From: Gnetum montanum | Lineage: Eukaryota; Streptophyta; Gnetopsida; Gnetales; Gnetaceae | DNA: 43,523 nt | Assembly (NCBI GenBank): GCA_015680685.1 | Contig: MNCI01004037.1 | Span: 10,556 to 54,078, forward strand | Direction: 5' to 3' | Shown: positions 10,499 to 21,233 of the stretch, piece by piece | Layout of the letters: every line of letters begins with the position of its first letter | Position numbering within the stretch: position 1 is the stretch's first letter | Made by a program: the position numbers and the translations under genes | The notes under the pieces: model-generated | Databases searched by the model: none | What the model saw: only the letters and a program-made list of their open reading frames with translations | Told to the model about the DNA's origin: nothing

Positions 10499-11346
10499 TG
10501 ATGAATCACTGTTTGATGTTAGCTGCGACGTTGGGTATGTGATGTTGGGGCCTAGATCTAACGTTAGATGTTCGATGTTAGGGTATATACCCTGAGTTTA
10601 TAAATATTGTGCTTGGGCTCTAGTTTTTAGAAGTTTTTAATTAATTAGTTTTCAATTTTGAAGCAAGAAAGCGAAGCTCTTGCTATTTCTTCCCCTTAGA
10701 GTTAGAATATTTTCTGAGTGCCCACAAAAGGAGTCTAAAGTGTGTACGGTTCTTTGTTTAAGCACTGATGTACCTGAGTGCAGCAATGTGATGGGAATAA
10801 AAAAAAATCTTTTGACAATCCTTGCAGCACTGAGAATAGCTTAATATTTTCCTTATTGTATTTTACTTTCTTGTTTTTTACTTTAACGCATTTGATTAAG
10901 CAATTTATTTCTAGCAATTAATAAACACAAGTATGAACACTTCAAGCATTCATATAGTACTTGGTAACCTAGCAACGCTTAACATTTGGTAGCCCAACAA
11001 TGCTATATGTGTTCAAGATATGTTCAAGAAAGCAAGGCAGTTACTTGTGTTAGGCTAGATAGACAATAGACATTAGTTTTCAACCTACTCTGCCCTTATT
11101 CTTGTTGTAGGTGATTATAGCCATAAAAAATAAAACAACAAAAATTCATATACCTCAATTACACTTAAACCATATCCTTGAACCTCACAATTGTAGTTGG
11201 GAAGACAACAAACGTTCTCAACACTGTTTCACTCCCTAGAGGAACTAGTGTATGATATAACTATAGGTCCACAGAACTAGACCTAATCACATGTAATGCC
11301 GTAGTGATTCATATGGTTGGGCATAGGGGTACCTTGCCACTCATCA
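10499..11346 (+). repeat. 3' LTR of element B
   Basis: An 848-bp LTR with exact TGATGA...TCATCA ends. U3 has two 14-bp palindromes followed by a TATA box; the last 518 bp align with the 5' copy at 3165-3670. It is flanked on the right by TAAGT; the matching target-site copy should lie left of the window. Confidence 0.85.
10556..10606 (+). promoter_or_regulatory. U3 palindromes and TATA box of LTR B
   Basis: ATCTAACGTTAGAT (10556-10569) and AGGGTATATACCCT (10580-10593) are both perfect 14-bp palindromes. The TATA box TTTATAAATA (10597-10606) follows after 3 bp. The layout mirrors LTR A although the palindromes are unrelated in sequence. Confidence 0.75.
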
Positions 11347-11821
11347 TAAGTTTTCAAACAACTAAAATTAAAAGTATGGTTTGCAAGATATTGCAAATGC
11401 ATGGGAATATTGAAAAACTTGTGGTTTAAAAAATGAACAAGAAATTTTGAATTTAGAGGAAATTTCAATATAAAAACATTAAATATAATCAAAATTAGTA
11501 AGAGGTAGTTACAAAATCATGCATAAATTTAGAGAAGTTTCCCATGATGTTCTTAAAGATATGAGGTTTTGACTTAGAGCCATGATCAATAAAAGTCATG
11601 CAAGTGGTTCCTCTCCAAAGCAGACTCCTGCCATAACGCCCTCGCATAATCACTCCTATAGATGTCTATGGGCATCTTAGAAGTTAAATGTGAATCACTC
11701 CTTATTCCAAACAACACACAACCTCCTTAGTTGGAATCCTACACTATACTATACACAACCATTAGGTACATAATTGGATGTAGTATTGAGGTAAATAATG
11801 GGATGAGAATGGATTGAGTGT
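11347..11821. other. Intergenic, no gene seen
   Basis: AT-rich DNA after element B. I see no coding frame, RNA gene or repeat that I recognise. Confidence 0.5.
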
Positions 11822-12546
11822 GTGATGTGAGGTACCTCACCATGTTTGCAATAGGTTCTTGTGTTAATTTTAATTAAGATAACCATTATACCTATCCATC
11901 CAAGTTTCAAACCAAGTCCATACCATTAATAGTGGCCTTACATTGATGTGCCCCTCTTTGCTTACCATCATGAGTCCACAACAACCATAGAGAACAAGAA
12001 TCACTTCAAAAAGAAAAGAAAAGAGAAAAATGAAATAGTTTTATAGATTATTGAGGAAGAAATTTGGGCATTAAATAGAGGGGTACCTTTAGGCATGGGT
12101 AACATGTCTGTCTAACCCCATAACCAGTGCTTATATTCCAAGAGATCTTTAGAGAGGTGTGCTTTGAATTCTCATTGTTATTGTTTTGGAAACCACACCT
12201 TAACAAGGAAATACTTACTTTATGATTAATATTAGGAGTGATGATACGTTCCATGAGAATTCATAGGTCTTAAGAAGAAATTCAAGAAGAGAATCCAACA
12301 AATCTCCTTGAGGTCACACCCTCTGCCATTCCCACTGGGTCTTTATCTCTTTATTCAAGGCACAATGATCATTACTTAATTTTAGTTTGATGTAATAAGA
12401 ACCATATTTCTTTCATCATAAATACCTCTTATTTATAGAACTGGAGAGATGGATGATGTGGTCTGACTACTTTACATAATTATTTACCCAATTATCTTGA
12501 TAGTATGGGATAAAGACCTAACACATAACACTGACTTTTGCATCAT
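11822..12546 (-). repeat. Possible LTR-like region (weak)
   Basis: On the minus strand it begins TGATGATGC at 12546, has CTATAAATAAGAGG (about 12428-12445), the same TATA context as LTR A, and ends near a GAGGTACCTCACATCACA that recalls the GGGTACCTCGCCACTCATCA end of LTR A. The body does not align obviously with the other LTRs. It may be the 3' LTR of element C or of a separate element. Confidence 0.3.
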
Positions 12547-12979
12547 CACTGGCACCATTATTATTAACAAAAACATAGTACACATTCATAAAAAATATAG
12601 GAAATGACTCAAAAAAAGATAAAATTATAAAGAAAAGAAAAATAACAAGAAATGGAAAACATATTAAGAATTGGAAAATTTTGAAGAAATAGAAAAATGA
12701 TAAAAAATTGTAAAAAAAAAGTAAAAATGCACTTATTACTTGTTAATTTAAGATGGATAATCTCCCCTATGACTAACTCATAGGAGAGCATTCAAAAAAT
12801 GGACCACATGTTCCCTTGTTTATATACATAAGTTTTCTATTTATCATCTTTAGTGATTTAAGTTTTTGCTTGTTAGCACATTTAACATTGATGATAATTA
12901 GGTTTTGATCATTTGAATGCATATATTCAAATGGACTAGAAGGTGTTTTCTTTTTTAAGGATCTAGATATTTTTTCTTT
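12547..12979 (-). other. Post-gag T-rich region, second copy
   Basis: On the minus strand an ATAGGGGAGATTATCCAT motif (near 12760) is followed by a 150-bp T/C-rich tract and then ATGAATGTGTACTATG. Element A shows the same order at 1-240 (ATGGGGGATACCCTCCATT, T-rich tract, ATGAATAAAACACTC). No convincing gene is present. Confidence 0.45.
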
Positions 12980-13345
12980 TTAAAGTTCTATTTTAGTTCT
13001 TAGATCTCCTTGTTTAATATTTTCTTTTAGTCTATAGTTAGATTGTAAGATGTCCTTCTCTAAGTGTCTTATTTGGTTCATTTTCTTAGTACTAGAACTA
13101 ATGAGTGGGTTGGATGTTTCCATGAATCTTTTAAATAGTTTGGTATTCTCATTTTCTAGCCATTGGGTGTCTTTTGGTTTAGTGGCTATTATGCAAACAT
13201 AGTTTTGCATACACACTTGTTCCTCAAGTTTGTTGTGGGTTAGTATAGGGATTGTGTTATCACTTTGAACTTTCAACTTGCAATTACATCCTTTATTATT
13301 ATTAGTAATGCATGGAATTTTCTCTCTCCATGATGATAGGTTCAT
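12980..13345 (-). CDS. 121-codon ORF, unknown protein
   Basis: An uninterrupted ORF starting MNLSSWREKIPCI. It has a small Cys cluster (KGCNCKL) and a Lys/Glu-rich, probably helical C-terminal third (KKMNQIRHLEKDILQSNYR). I do not recognise it. It lies between the broken gag of element C and the T-rich region, so it may be the end of that element's coding region rather than a host gene. No splice sites or promoter are evident. The length is modest for AT-rich DNA, so chance is possible. Confidence 0.3.
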   Translation of the reverse strand: MNLSSWREKIPCITNNNKGCNCKLKVQSDNTIPILTHNKLEEQVCMQNYVCIIATKPKDTQWLENENTKLFKRFMETSNPLISSSTKKMNQIRHLEKDILQSNYRLKENIKQGDLRTKIEL

Positions 13346-13824
13346 CTTTTATGTTTTATGTTTGAGTGATAATGATTGTTGGCTTTTGTGTAGGATTAGG
13401 AGACAATGTTTTTGTGAGGAAGGGAGTTGTATCATATTGGCCTTGCACTAGTCTTGATTAGCTAATAGGTCTACTAGTTTCATTCATATGTGTGGAAACT
13501 ATATTGAAGAAAAGATGTTTCCAAGACTTATGCTTAGATCTACTAACATCATTATTCACTTGTATATTCATGGTGTGAATGATATTCTTTTATTGAGGTT
13601 TTGAGGCTAATCCTTCCTACATCATTGATGGTGACATATGTTGAAGGGAAGTATGAAAGTATTGAGGATGTTGCAAATAATAAGAGACATGAGATGATGA
13701 TCCCACACAAGATGTCGCAAGTTGATGATATTTAAGAGGGTATTAGTAGTGAGTTGAGGGATGGAAAGTAGAACCATTTAGAGAAACATGTTATTAAACA
13801 TAGTATCCATAAGGCTTTAGCTAG
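13346..13824. other. Decayed element interior, no intact gene
   Basis: Should continue element C beyond the solo LTR insertion. A plus-strand stretch at about 13629-13823 reads VTYVEGKYESIEDVANNKR and on to HSIHKALAS with two stops (TAA, TAG). It looks protein-like but I cannot name it. Confidence 0.3.
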
Positions 13825-14727
13825 TGATGAGCAGCAGGTAGTCCCTATGCACAACCATACAAATCACAAGAGTGCACTAGCGATTTGGTCGAATTCCTTA
13901 GACTTAGCTCCTAAGTGTGCTTATAGAAAAAGATTGTAATTGAAGGAAGTGTATAATCATTGTCTTCCTAACTCTCACTTGTGTATGCTCTTATGTATGG
14001 TTAATCATGAGTTAAGGCATATGATATTTATTCATGTTTATATTTCTTATATGTTTTTAGCCTAAGTGTTGGGTGAAAGATAAATGGTTGATAACTAACT
14101 ATTCTAACTATCTAATAGTTCTAAAGATAACTATCCTAACATAACTATCCATACCCACTTGTTGTGCACATCCTAAACTCATATTAATGCTACTAGGTTA
14201 CTAAGTGACAATAATTGGACATTCCAAATGGTCATTGCTGGGATTACCAAGTGCTATACGTTATGCTCGAAGCAGTCATACTTATGTGTTTATTATTGAT
14301 TATCTTAATTACTCTAATTACTATAACATGAAATGTAAAATGCGTTTAAAGTAAAGTGATAATTAAGAGAGATTAATCTAATCTAGGTGTTACAATGAAT
14401 GCTAGAAATCTTGTCTTTATTGTTGTTCACATCAAAGTGTTCAAGTACATGATGCTTGAATAAAGATCCAAAAAATCTCTTAATTCACACTACCAGCACT
14501 TAGATGGAAAATATGCAAACTCTAGAAACAACAAACTACAAGAGCTTCACTACACTAATGACTTTACATGTCATAAATGCAGTGGGTACATGCATTTATA
14601 TAGGTCTAACTTACATTTTTGTTGATGCATGTGATCATGTATTGATAGGAATACATTGATAGGGTAATGTTGATGGGGCTACATCGATGCATGCCCATCG
14701 ACGTAGCGAGTCAACTATGCTTTATTA
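13825..14727 (-). repeat. Solo LTR (D family) inside element C
   Basis: A 903-bp LTR aligning with the LTRs of element D. Its minus-strand start is decayed (TAATAAAGC for TGATGAAGC) and its end is CTCATCA. The flanks are GCTAG on the left and GTTAG on the right, a 5-bp target-site duplication with one C/T difference. No PBS or polypurine tract adjoins it, so it is a solo LTR left by recombination. Confidence 0.75.
14592..14707 (-). promoter_or_regulatory. U3 palindrome and TATA box of the solo LTR
   Basis: Arms GCTACATCGATG (14678-14689) and CATCGACGTAGC (14696-14707) pair at 11 of 12 positions around a 6-nt loop. The minus-strand TATA box CCTATATAAATGCA lies at 14590-14603. Related, weaker repeats of the GATGCATG/CATCGATG type fill the interval. 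Confidence 0.65.
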
Positions 14728-16471
14728 GTTAGAAATAGGAGTATTATTGATTTGTTGATGGTTTTCACCATGATTGTGGGTTTTGCCACTATTGTTGATG
14801 TCAGTCTTGAGGTTGATAAGAAGTCCCACTGGGATAGTATCATTGGTTGTAGGACTGTCTATAATAACCTTATGGGTAAGGCAATCTCCTAGGCATTTGC
14901 TTTTCCACAAACTTGGGATTCAAAGTAAAAGCCCCAAACTCTTGTAGACATAACATAACTGGGTAGTAGCCATTTGGATACTCATATTGATAGATGTTAC
15001 ATCCATTCTTTGCCTCTGTATATGAGTTTGCAACCTCTTCTACTACACTTATTTTACCTTTTTGTCAATAAGTGTCCTTGCCTACTTCCTTGTTCTTTTT
15101 CCTCTTCTTGTTTTGATCACTTGATCCTATTTATTTTTCCTTCTTCTCTATGATTTTCAAGTTGGTTGTAACTTTTTCATCCATTAACTTCCACATCTTA
15201 TTGATCCTTGCTTTAATCTCAACGATATACTTTTATATTGACAAATTTTTGTTGAGAATCAACTCATTAAGAGATACCTCTTTTTCTTGATCATAAGTAT
15301 GAATCTATATTTTTTTGAAGAGTTGGATCCCAGTTATACTCCTATACACTCTTTCTTTTACACAATTCTTCTTCTTCTTTTGTCACTTGTTTAATTATCC
15401 TTTGTATCTAATGGGATCTCAACTCTAATAATTTTCCTTTGGCATAGATTCCAAGGGTCTCCCTTGTTTTTTTATGAAGCCCATCTATGATGTGATGAAG
15501 TTGGTCATTTTGAGAAAATCCATGGCTTGGGCATCTATACAATAGAGAATAATATCTATCCAAGGCTACATCAAGGGACTCATGGTTCTTTTGCTTCCAC
15601 CCTTGGATTTGTTTTCTTAGATTAGACAATCTTGAATAGGTTTGGTATTTTTCATTAAAGAGCTCAAGCATTATAGACCATTGGAGAATTGAATCTAGCT
15701 CCAATAATCTATATCAATATTCAACTTATTTTATTAACATCTTAGGAAATAGATTGGTCTTTTTCCACTTACTTTTGATATTTTACAAGGCATAAGCATC
15801 ATGGAAGGCATGTAAATGATATTGTGGATTAGAATTGTAGCCTCCCTAAAATTTAGAAATGTTATTCATAACAAGTTGTTTGATCCAACCTCCATTTGAT
15901 GCCTATGGGGCATTCTAGCTTCCTCCCTAATCTATATCATGCTTCTAATAGTCAATAAGAGTTTGCCATCATTAGACATGTCATGGTTATACTCTCTATT
16001 TCTATTTGTTTGATAGTGATGGTCTTGCCTATGCTTCCTTTGGTACCTTGTATCTTATCATTGATCTTTATTTCTATCTCTATTATGACCCCTTAGTGGA
16101 GCTCTATCTCCATACCTATGTTCATCTTTGTTAGAACTAGATGTTGAAGAGGAAAAGAAAGATGGTGAACTAGGAGAATCACCATGGCTTGTAGATCTTC
16201 CCCCTATGAATTCTTAGTTCATCTCTTTAAGGTTTTTAGGAGGTCCTAGGCCTTGAGATCCTTCTTGTTCTAATACTATTTTCATCCTCTCTATAATTGT
16301 TCATAATAGTTGAACCTAATCTTTGCATGTGGTAAGGGCATAAATGAGCATATAAGGTTGTTGCTTGCAGTGGTTCACTACAATTCTCTTTAATATAATA
16401 TAGATCTTATCATTTCTTCTATCATTGTTCTCATCATGTGATGGACTATCAATTGTATTTGAAGAAGACAT
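14728..16471 (-). pseudogene. gag polyprotein remnant, element C
   Basis: Starts at 16471 with MSSSNTIDSPSHDENN, matching the MSSS start of B and F. A low-complexity Arg/His/Asp/Ser region follows (about 16000-16200, GDRAPLRGHNRDRNKDQ and a Ser run). The best preserved core is at 15408-15704 (MLELFNEKYQTYSRLSNLR, GWKQKNHESLD, HHIIDGLHKKTRETLG). Further on, 14725-14910 is open but not recognisable. Stops and frameshifts are scattered throughout, and the gene is cut at 14728 by the solo LTR. Confidence 0.7.
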
Positions 16472-16583
16472 GTTTATAGTTAATAATATGTGTGTGATAT
16501 AAAATATTAATATTTTCTAAAAGATAAATTATTAATGCTTTTAAGATTATCTTTTATAATCTAACTAATCTAGATCACTAGTG

Positions 16584-16605
16584 TCATCCTCGATAATAGT
16601 GCCAA
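16584..16605 (-). other. Primer binding site of element C (decayed)
   Basis: Minus strand TTGGCACTATTATCGAGGAT, the counterpart of TTGGCGCCGTTGCTAGGGAC in element A, directly after the LTR end. Confidence 0.6.
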
Positions 16606-17484
16606 TGATGAACTGCAAGCCTTTTCTATGCCTAACTATACAAATCACAAGTGTTAATGTGTAATCCAGTCAAATTTTGTGGATGGAACTAATGTGGTAT
16701 CTATATTGTTAAGCATTAATTGTAGGTTGTTGTCTTCTCACTTGGATTAGTCATAGCTTTATCATGTTTGGTTTAGTTCAAAGTGAGGCATATAAATATT
16801 GATGTTGTTAGGGCCTTAAACTAACTAAAAAATAACATAAAAATTAATTATTTAATATAATTAATAATAAAATTAAATCTAAAATTTTCCTAAGGATGAT
16901 GAGTGTCCATTCCTAGCTTGTCATACACATCTTGAACTCATGTACCCACTGTTGGGATTACCAAGTGTTAAGCTACTTGGTGAACTAAGTAATAATGTTG
17001 TTGGGATTACCAAGCGAATACATGTTTATGGTTAAAACTAGTCATGCTCATTCTACTGATTGATTAACATGCATGGAAATGTAAATATTAATATGGTACA
17101 TAGAACGTAACTCTATTCTAAGTCAAAGTGCTGCAATGAATATGAATCAATCTCGATCTTATTGTTGTTTATGAAATGTGTTTAGGTGCAATGCCACTCA
17201 AATAAGGTGTTGTACAATTGACTCAAATCCACTCATTTACTATTTGCTAAGATTATAGGAGAAAACTACAAGACTTTGGCTACATTATTGAGCAAATGGT
17301 GCCAAATACATGGTAGGTAATCGCATATTTATAGGTAAATACAAACACTGTGTTAATGGGGATGTGTTAACTCATTTGGCTATGTCAACAAGGATGCATT
17401 TACATAGTTAAGTTATAGCAAATGCGATATAGCATCTATGATATCTCAACGAACTGATACACTTGACATGATGATGCTTCATTG
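16606..17484 (-). repeat. LTR of element C
   Basis: About 879 bp, aligning with LTR A over its 3' half (ATCCAGTCAAATTTTGTGGATGG region). The end is GCAGTTCATCA. The start is set at 17484 (CAATGAAGC) because a polypurine-like GTTGTGTGGATA precedes it at 17485-17500; an alternative start is TGATGAAACC at 17525. Decayed GATATCGC-type repeats lie at 17412-17445 and a minus-strand TATA box (CCTATAAATATGC) near 17322-17334. Confidence 0.6.
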
Positions 17485-17559
17485 TATCCACACAACTAAA
17501 CTACTTGACATATCAGGTTTCATCAAAGCATAATAATATATTATGAAATGTAAGCTTTA

Positions 17560-17830
17560 GGGTTATCCTCTTGTGACACTAAGTTCTCTTAGAGGTAATC
17601 TAACACTGACACCATAATTAGATCTAAAAAATAAAATGAGAAATCATTCCCTTTTCTTACTATTTCATCTAGCTCTTATCACTTATTGTTACTAGCTTTG
17701 AAAATCTATCCTAGCATGACCTCTAAGTTACGGTCTTAAATGTCATAGGTTAAACCTCCAAAGGGTGTCATTAATAATTGCATCCTCTCATAATGAGGAA
17801 CCCTTTCATCATTAATTATAATAAATTACA
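17560..17830 (+). repeat. Dispersed repeat, copy 1
   Basis: Aligns over about 270 bp with 34970-35230: TTAGAGG.AATCTA.CACT near the start, CCTAGCATGACCTCTAA (CCAGCACAACCTCTAA in copy 2), GTCTTAAATGTCATAGGT, and CATAATGAGGAACCCTTTCAT at the end. It is noncoding and of unknown class; copy 2 lies inside an LTR-like unit. Confidence 0.65.
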
Positions 17831-17851
17831 TCATTTTTTTAATAATGAGAT

Positions 17852-17900
17852 ATTAGTCTAGTGGTAAGACTCTTGATTTGAGCATTAGTAGTTAGGGTGA
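17852..17900 (+). repeat. SINE-like tRNA-derived fragment
   Basis: AGTCTAGTGGTAAGACTCTT resembles the 5' half of a tRNA with a pol III A box. The B box side is poor. Fragmentary. Confidence 0.3.
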
Positions 17901-18359
17901 TAGGACTATTAGACAACAACAAAGAGATGCTACATTTGTTGAATATTTTAATATGCTAAGGTTAAGCACATTAATGTATCTCTCATTTGAAAACTGTGTT
18001 TGGCCATTGGGGATTTGTACAATTTAGCATGACCTTGTATCATATATGATCTAAGATTGATAATTTAAAACTATTATTTTGATGTGTGAACTTTGAGTAT
18101 CTATAAGAAAATGTTATGTTTTGAAGAAACATTAATGTTTAATTTATTTCTAGTTTTAGCCCATTTAGCATACATTTATGGTTTTGGCTTGCTTATACAT
18201 TTTTGGTTAAATTTTCTATTTTTATTTTAAGATGTGGCATAATTGTGGAGATTACATTACTCTATGAACATGTAGTTAAAAATAGTTTTTGTTGGATAAT
18301 TTTAAGAACAAAACTAAGGTTCTATAAATAATAAAAGAACATCAACTAGAAGCTTAATG

Positions 18360-18489
18360 CTTATTCCACCAATGTGGAGTCTTGGGAGGGTAGTTAATGA
18401 GTGAAAACCTAACCTCTTTCTAGTCGCTTTACCCAAATCCGAACCTAGGCCTTATGACTTAAGGAATAAGCACTTTATCATCACTCCAA
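18360..18489 (-). repeat. tRNA-derived SINE, copy 1
   Basis: Minus strand: GGAGTGATGATAAAGTGCTT (A-box side), then GCCTAGGTTCGGATTTGGG, whose GGTTCGGAT fits a pol III B box, then AAAGAGGTTAGGTTTT and a CTCCCAAGACTCC tail region. It aligns with the copy at 18780-18910. A partial second B-box segment follows at 18490-18525. Confidence 0.6.
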
Positions 18490-18779
18490 GTTGAACCTAG
18501 GTCTTATGACTTAAAAATAAGCAATACTTTTCTTAAAACTTAATATGTTACTAAAAATAATGTATCAATTTTTACCATTCTATTTAAGCAAGCAAAGTAT
18601 AATCCACTAACAAAGTAAACATTATTAAAATTATCAGAAACAAATTTATTACTAGATCTTTCAAAAAATAAATTTATTAAAAAACAACAAATCTCAATTA
18701 CAACTTTGTCCATGTTATTTAAGGTAAATGTGTTAGTTCTAGGACAAAGTATTCATTAGTCATTATATATAGTCTCAAT

Positions 18780-18910
18780 GTTCATTCTGCCAAGAAAGAT
18801 CCCAAGGGAGTCGATGAATGATTCAAAGCCTAACCTCTTCAAATTGTTATACCCAAGCTTGAATCTAAGTCTTTCAACCTAAGAAATAAACACCTTACCA
18901 TCACTCTAAA
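18780..18910 (-). repeat. tRNA-derived SINE, copy 2
   Basis: Minus strand AGAGTGATGGTAAGGTGTTT, ACTTAGATTCAAGCTTGGG, GAAGAGGTTAGGCTTTGAAT and CTCCCTTGGGATC, collinear with copy 1 over 130 bp. It is degenerate. Confidence 0.6.
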
Positions 18911-21080
18911 TGATGTTCAATGCATTAGTCATCATACTCAAAATTTATTACTATTGATATATTTTACATCAATTAATTTTTCTAATAAATCCACTTGGAT
19001 TAAGTGGATTAAATAATTCTAACAAGAGTAACCACCATGATCTAAATTAAATTGATTTTTATATAAGAATAATCACCATGATATTTCTACTAAATAATTG
19101 ATTAACAAAATAATTCTTTTTAAGAAATCAAATGAAATGCATTCTAATTAAAACCTATAGATAGTATATGCTCATTCATCCTAATTTACATGTTTATTAA
19201 TATTATTGAAATTTTTTAATTTTTAATTCTAAATTATAAAGACCCTCCTAAGTAGGGTTGAAATTTCAAATATGTAACACCCTTCATGTACATTTTCTTT
19301 GATGATTTCTTTTCCTACAAACTTTATAATTGATACGTGTAGGAACTAAGAGCTATTGTACAAAATTCTAATATATATTTAATGGTTAATTAAATGCACA
19401 TGAAAATGAACTCATCCATACTCTATGTATACACATACACATACTCTATATACACACACATGTATAATCATATATATAAATGATGTTTTTGTATTTATTT
19501 CCATGTCAATTTGATGATTTAAAAAAAATTAAAACATTTTTAGGGAAAAAACTTAAAGGAATGTATATTCCCAACTTTGCTCCTAAGTATGCTTGGATAG
19601 AATGTGTAAAACTAACTCTACATCACTTAACTACATAGATATGTATCATTACTTTCAATTCCAAAGAAATCATATCTTGTACCCTAATTTAGGGTAATAC
19701 CACAACTATATTTACATAACAATGAGATGTGAAATGTTATCTTAGTGGTAAGAACCTTTGCATGAAAACCCTAGGTCATAAGTTTAATTTTAATAAGTAA
19801 CATTGAAGTATGGATTAAAAGAAATTTTATCAAAAGAATTCTACCTCAACATAATATCAATTATTATAATGCTACTTTTATAACATCTATTGCTTGCATA
19901 GTTTTTTTAATTGCAAGGCTTTTCAAATCATACTAGATTGATCATCAATTGCAATTGATTTCTTAAATATTAGAGAGAGAATAAATAACATTACCTAAAA
20001 ACAATTTTCCTCCCATGATAAAGCCTCTACCCCTATGATCAATGTGAGATAACTTTAACCAAAAATCACATTTATAACCTTATGTTTTTGTTGCTTAATA
20101 AAACTTCAGTAAACTTGTATATCATATTCATTTGAATTTTGAATTAGACTCAACCTAAATATTTAATGCTTAAAATTTTTATCAAAGAGATTGAGGGCCT
20201 CTTTGTATTAAAAAAACTTTCATTCTAATTTTAAAATTTATTATTTACCAAAAGATTGAAAAAAAAAACCATTTATAATCTAAAACAACTTCTATGTTGC
20301 TAAACATTCCACACTGTATAAAACATCATTGCCAGAGATTTGTATATTTACACACAGAAATATTTCAATAGAACATGTGAAATATCTAAAGTCCTCTTGA
20401 ATTCTCTCACATGCACGTGTGATGTTTCAACAAGGCATGCAACCATTCTTAGGCCTGTAAAATGTTTGCAAATATATCTGCCTTGTGCTAAGGTATGCTT
20501 TGAAAGTGCACTACAAAAACCTGCAGAATTTACATGACACATGAGATACCGGTGTCATTTGCAATTTAATAAAATCCCTAAATAAAGATTTATTTTTAGT
20601 TCTGAAATTGAAACTGAAAATTTTCCTTTGCTTCCACTAATACCATTAAACCTCTTGGAGCAATTTCAGAATTCTTTTTAAAGAATTTTTGGCTATTTGG
20701 TATGAGACCTTGGTTCCAAAACCAAGATTCTTATCACTAAGGCCCACGTTAACTCCAGTAGAGCATCTTTACAGCCGGCTTTTATCGACTAGCTAAACAT
20801 ACTTGATCAAGTTAAATCCTTTGGTATCGATGGTTTGCTTATGCCTCAAATTCGGGATAGAGAAAACGAAGTGTTTTTTTGTATTTTAAATTTATAGACC
20901 AGAACAAACACATATATGTATCGACTAGATTAAGTTGGGGTTGCAATTGTAGCAAAAACTAAAAGAATAAGCAGTTTCATAAATAGATAGACAGACGTGT
21001 AATTTACATCCCAGTGACCATTTTTAATTTTCAGAAACTAAAAGAAGAAATTTTCTGGTTTTACTAATTTGCCTTGCCAT
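18911..21080. other. AT-rich intergenic DNA
   Basis: No convincing gene. Apart from the SINE-like piece at 19727 there is a short TA/CA microsatellite (19426-19478) and a further weak minus-strand SINE-like segment at 20695-20765 (CTTAGTGATAAGAATCTTGG then GGAACCAAGGTCTCATACC). Open stretches at 20340-20542 on both strands overlap each other and look like chance. Confidence 0.5.
19727..19830 (+). repeat. SINE-like fragment
   Basis: ATCTTAGTGGTAAGAACCTT followed 20 bp later by CCTAGGTCATAAGTTTAATT, a weak A-box/B-box pair like those at 18360 and 18780. Confidence 0.35.
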
Positions 21081-21086
21081 TTTATT
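21081..21086 (-). terminator. Candidate polyadenylation signal of the MADS-box gene
   Basis: AATAAA on the minus strand, about 150 bp after the stop codon at 21234. It is the first canonical signal at a normal 3' UTR distance. Confidence 0.4.
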
Positions 21087-21233
21087 TCTTTCTTAAAAGT
21101 TAAAAACATTAATTCTGCATGCATTCCTACTGATGTTTTTTTTTTAATTCGTATTTGAATGTTTAATAAAAAATCAGTATTATATTCAGCAAGACAGGTT
21201 AAATTAAACGACGAAAGAGATAATGATTGATAT

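Larger units (their letters stand above)
3165..11346 (+). mobile_element. Element B: Athila-like Ty3/gypsy retrotransposon lacking integrase
   Basis: Order on the plus strand: truncated 5' LTR (3165-3670), PBS, gag (3831-6235), protease (6300-6830), RT and RNase H (7260-8640), noncoding DNA with a tandem repeat, polypurine tract (10485-10498) and 3' LTR (10499-11346). The two LTRs align over their last 500 bp, confirming one element. The gag-PR-RT-RH order and PBS type point to the Athila branch of Ty3/gypsy. No integrase (HHCC or DDE motifs) was seen. Stops and frameshifts are frequent, so the copy is old and dead. Confidence 0.85.
14728..17484 (-). mobile_element. Element C: Athila-like retrotransposon, 5' part
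   Basis: Minus strand: LTR (16606-17484), PBS (16584-16605) and gag (16471 to 14728), then interrupted by the solo LTR at 13825-14727. It may continue to about 12547. It is the most AT-rich and most decayed of the family. No pol was found. Confidence 0.65.

Noticed and set aside
17852-17900. A tRNA gene
   Set aside because: Only an A-box-like half is present; no acceptor stem or anticodon arm can be formed. Kept as a SINE-like fragment.
20340-20542. Overlapping 65- and 64-codon ORFs on both strands
   Set aside because: Antisense to each other with no recognisable features.
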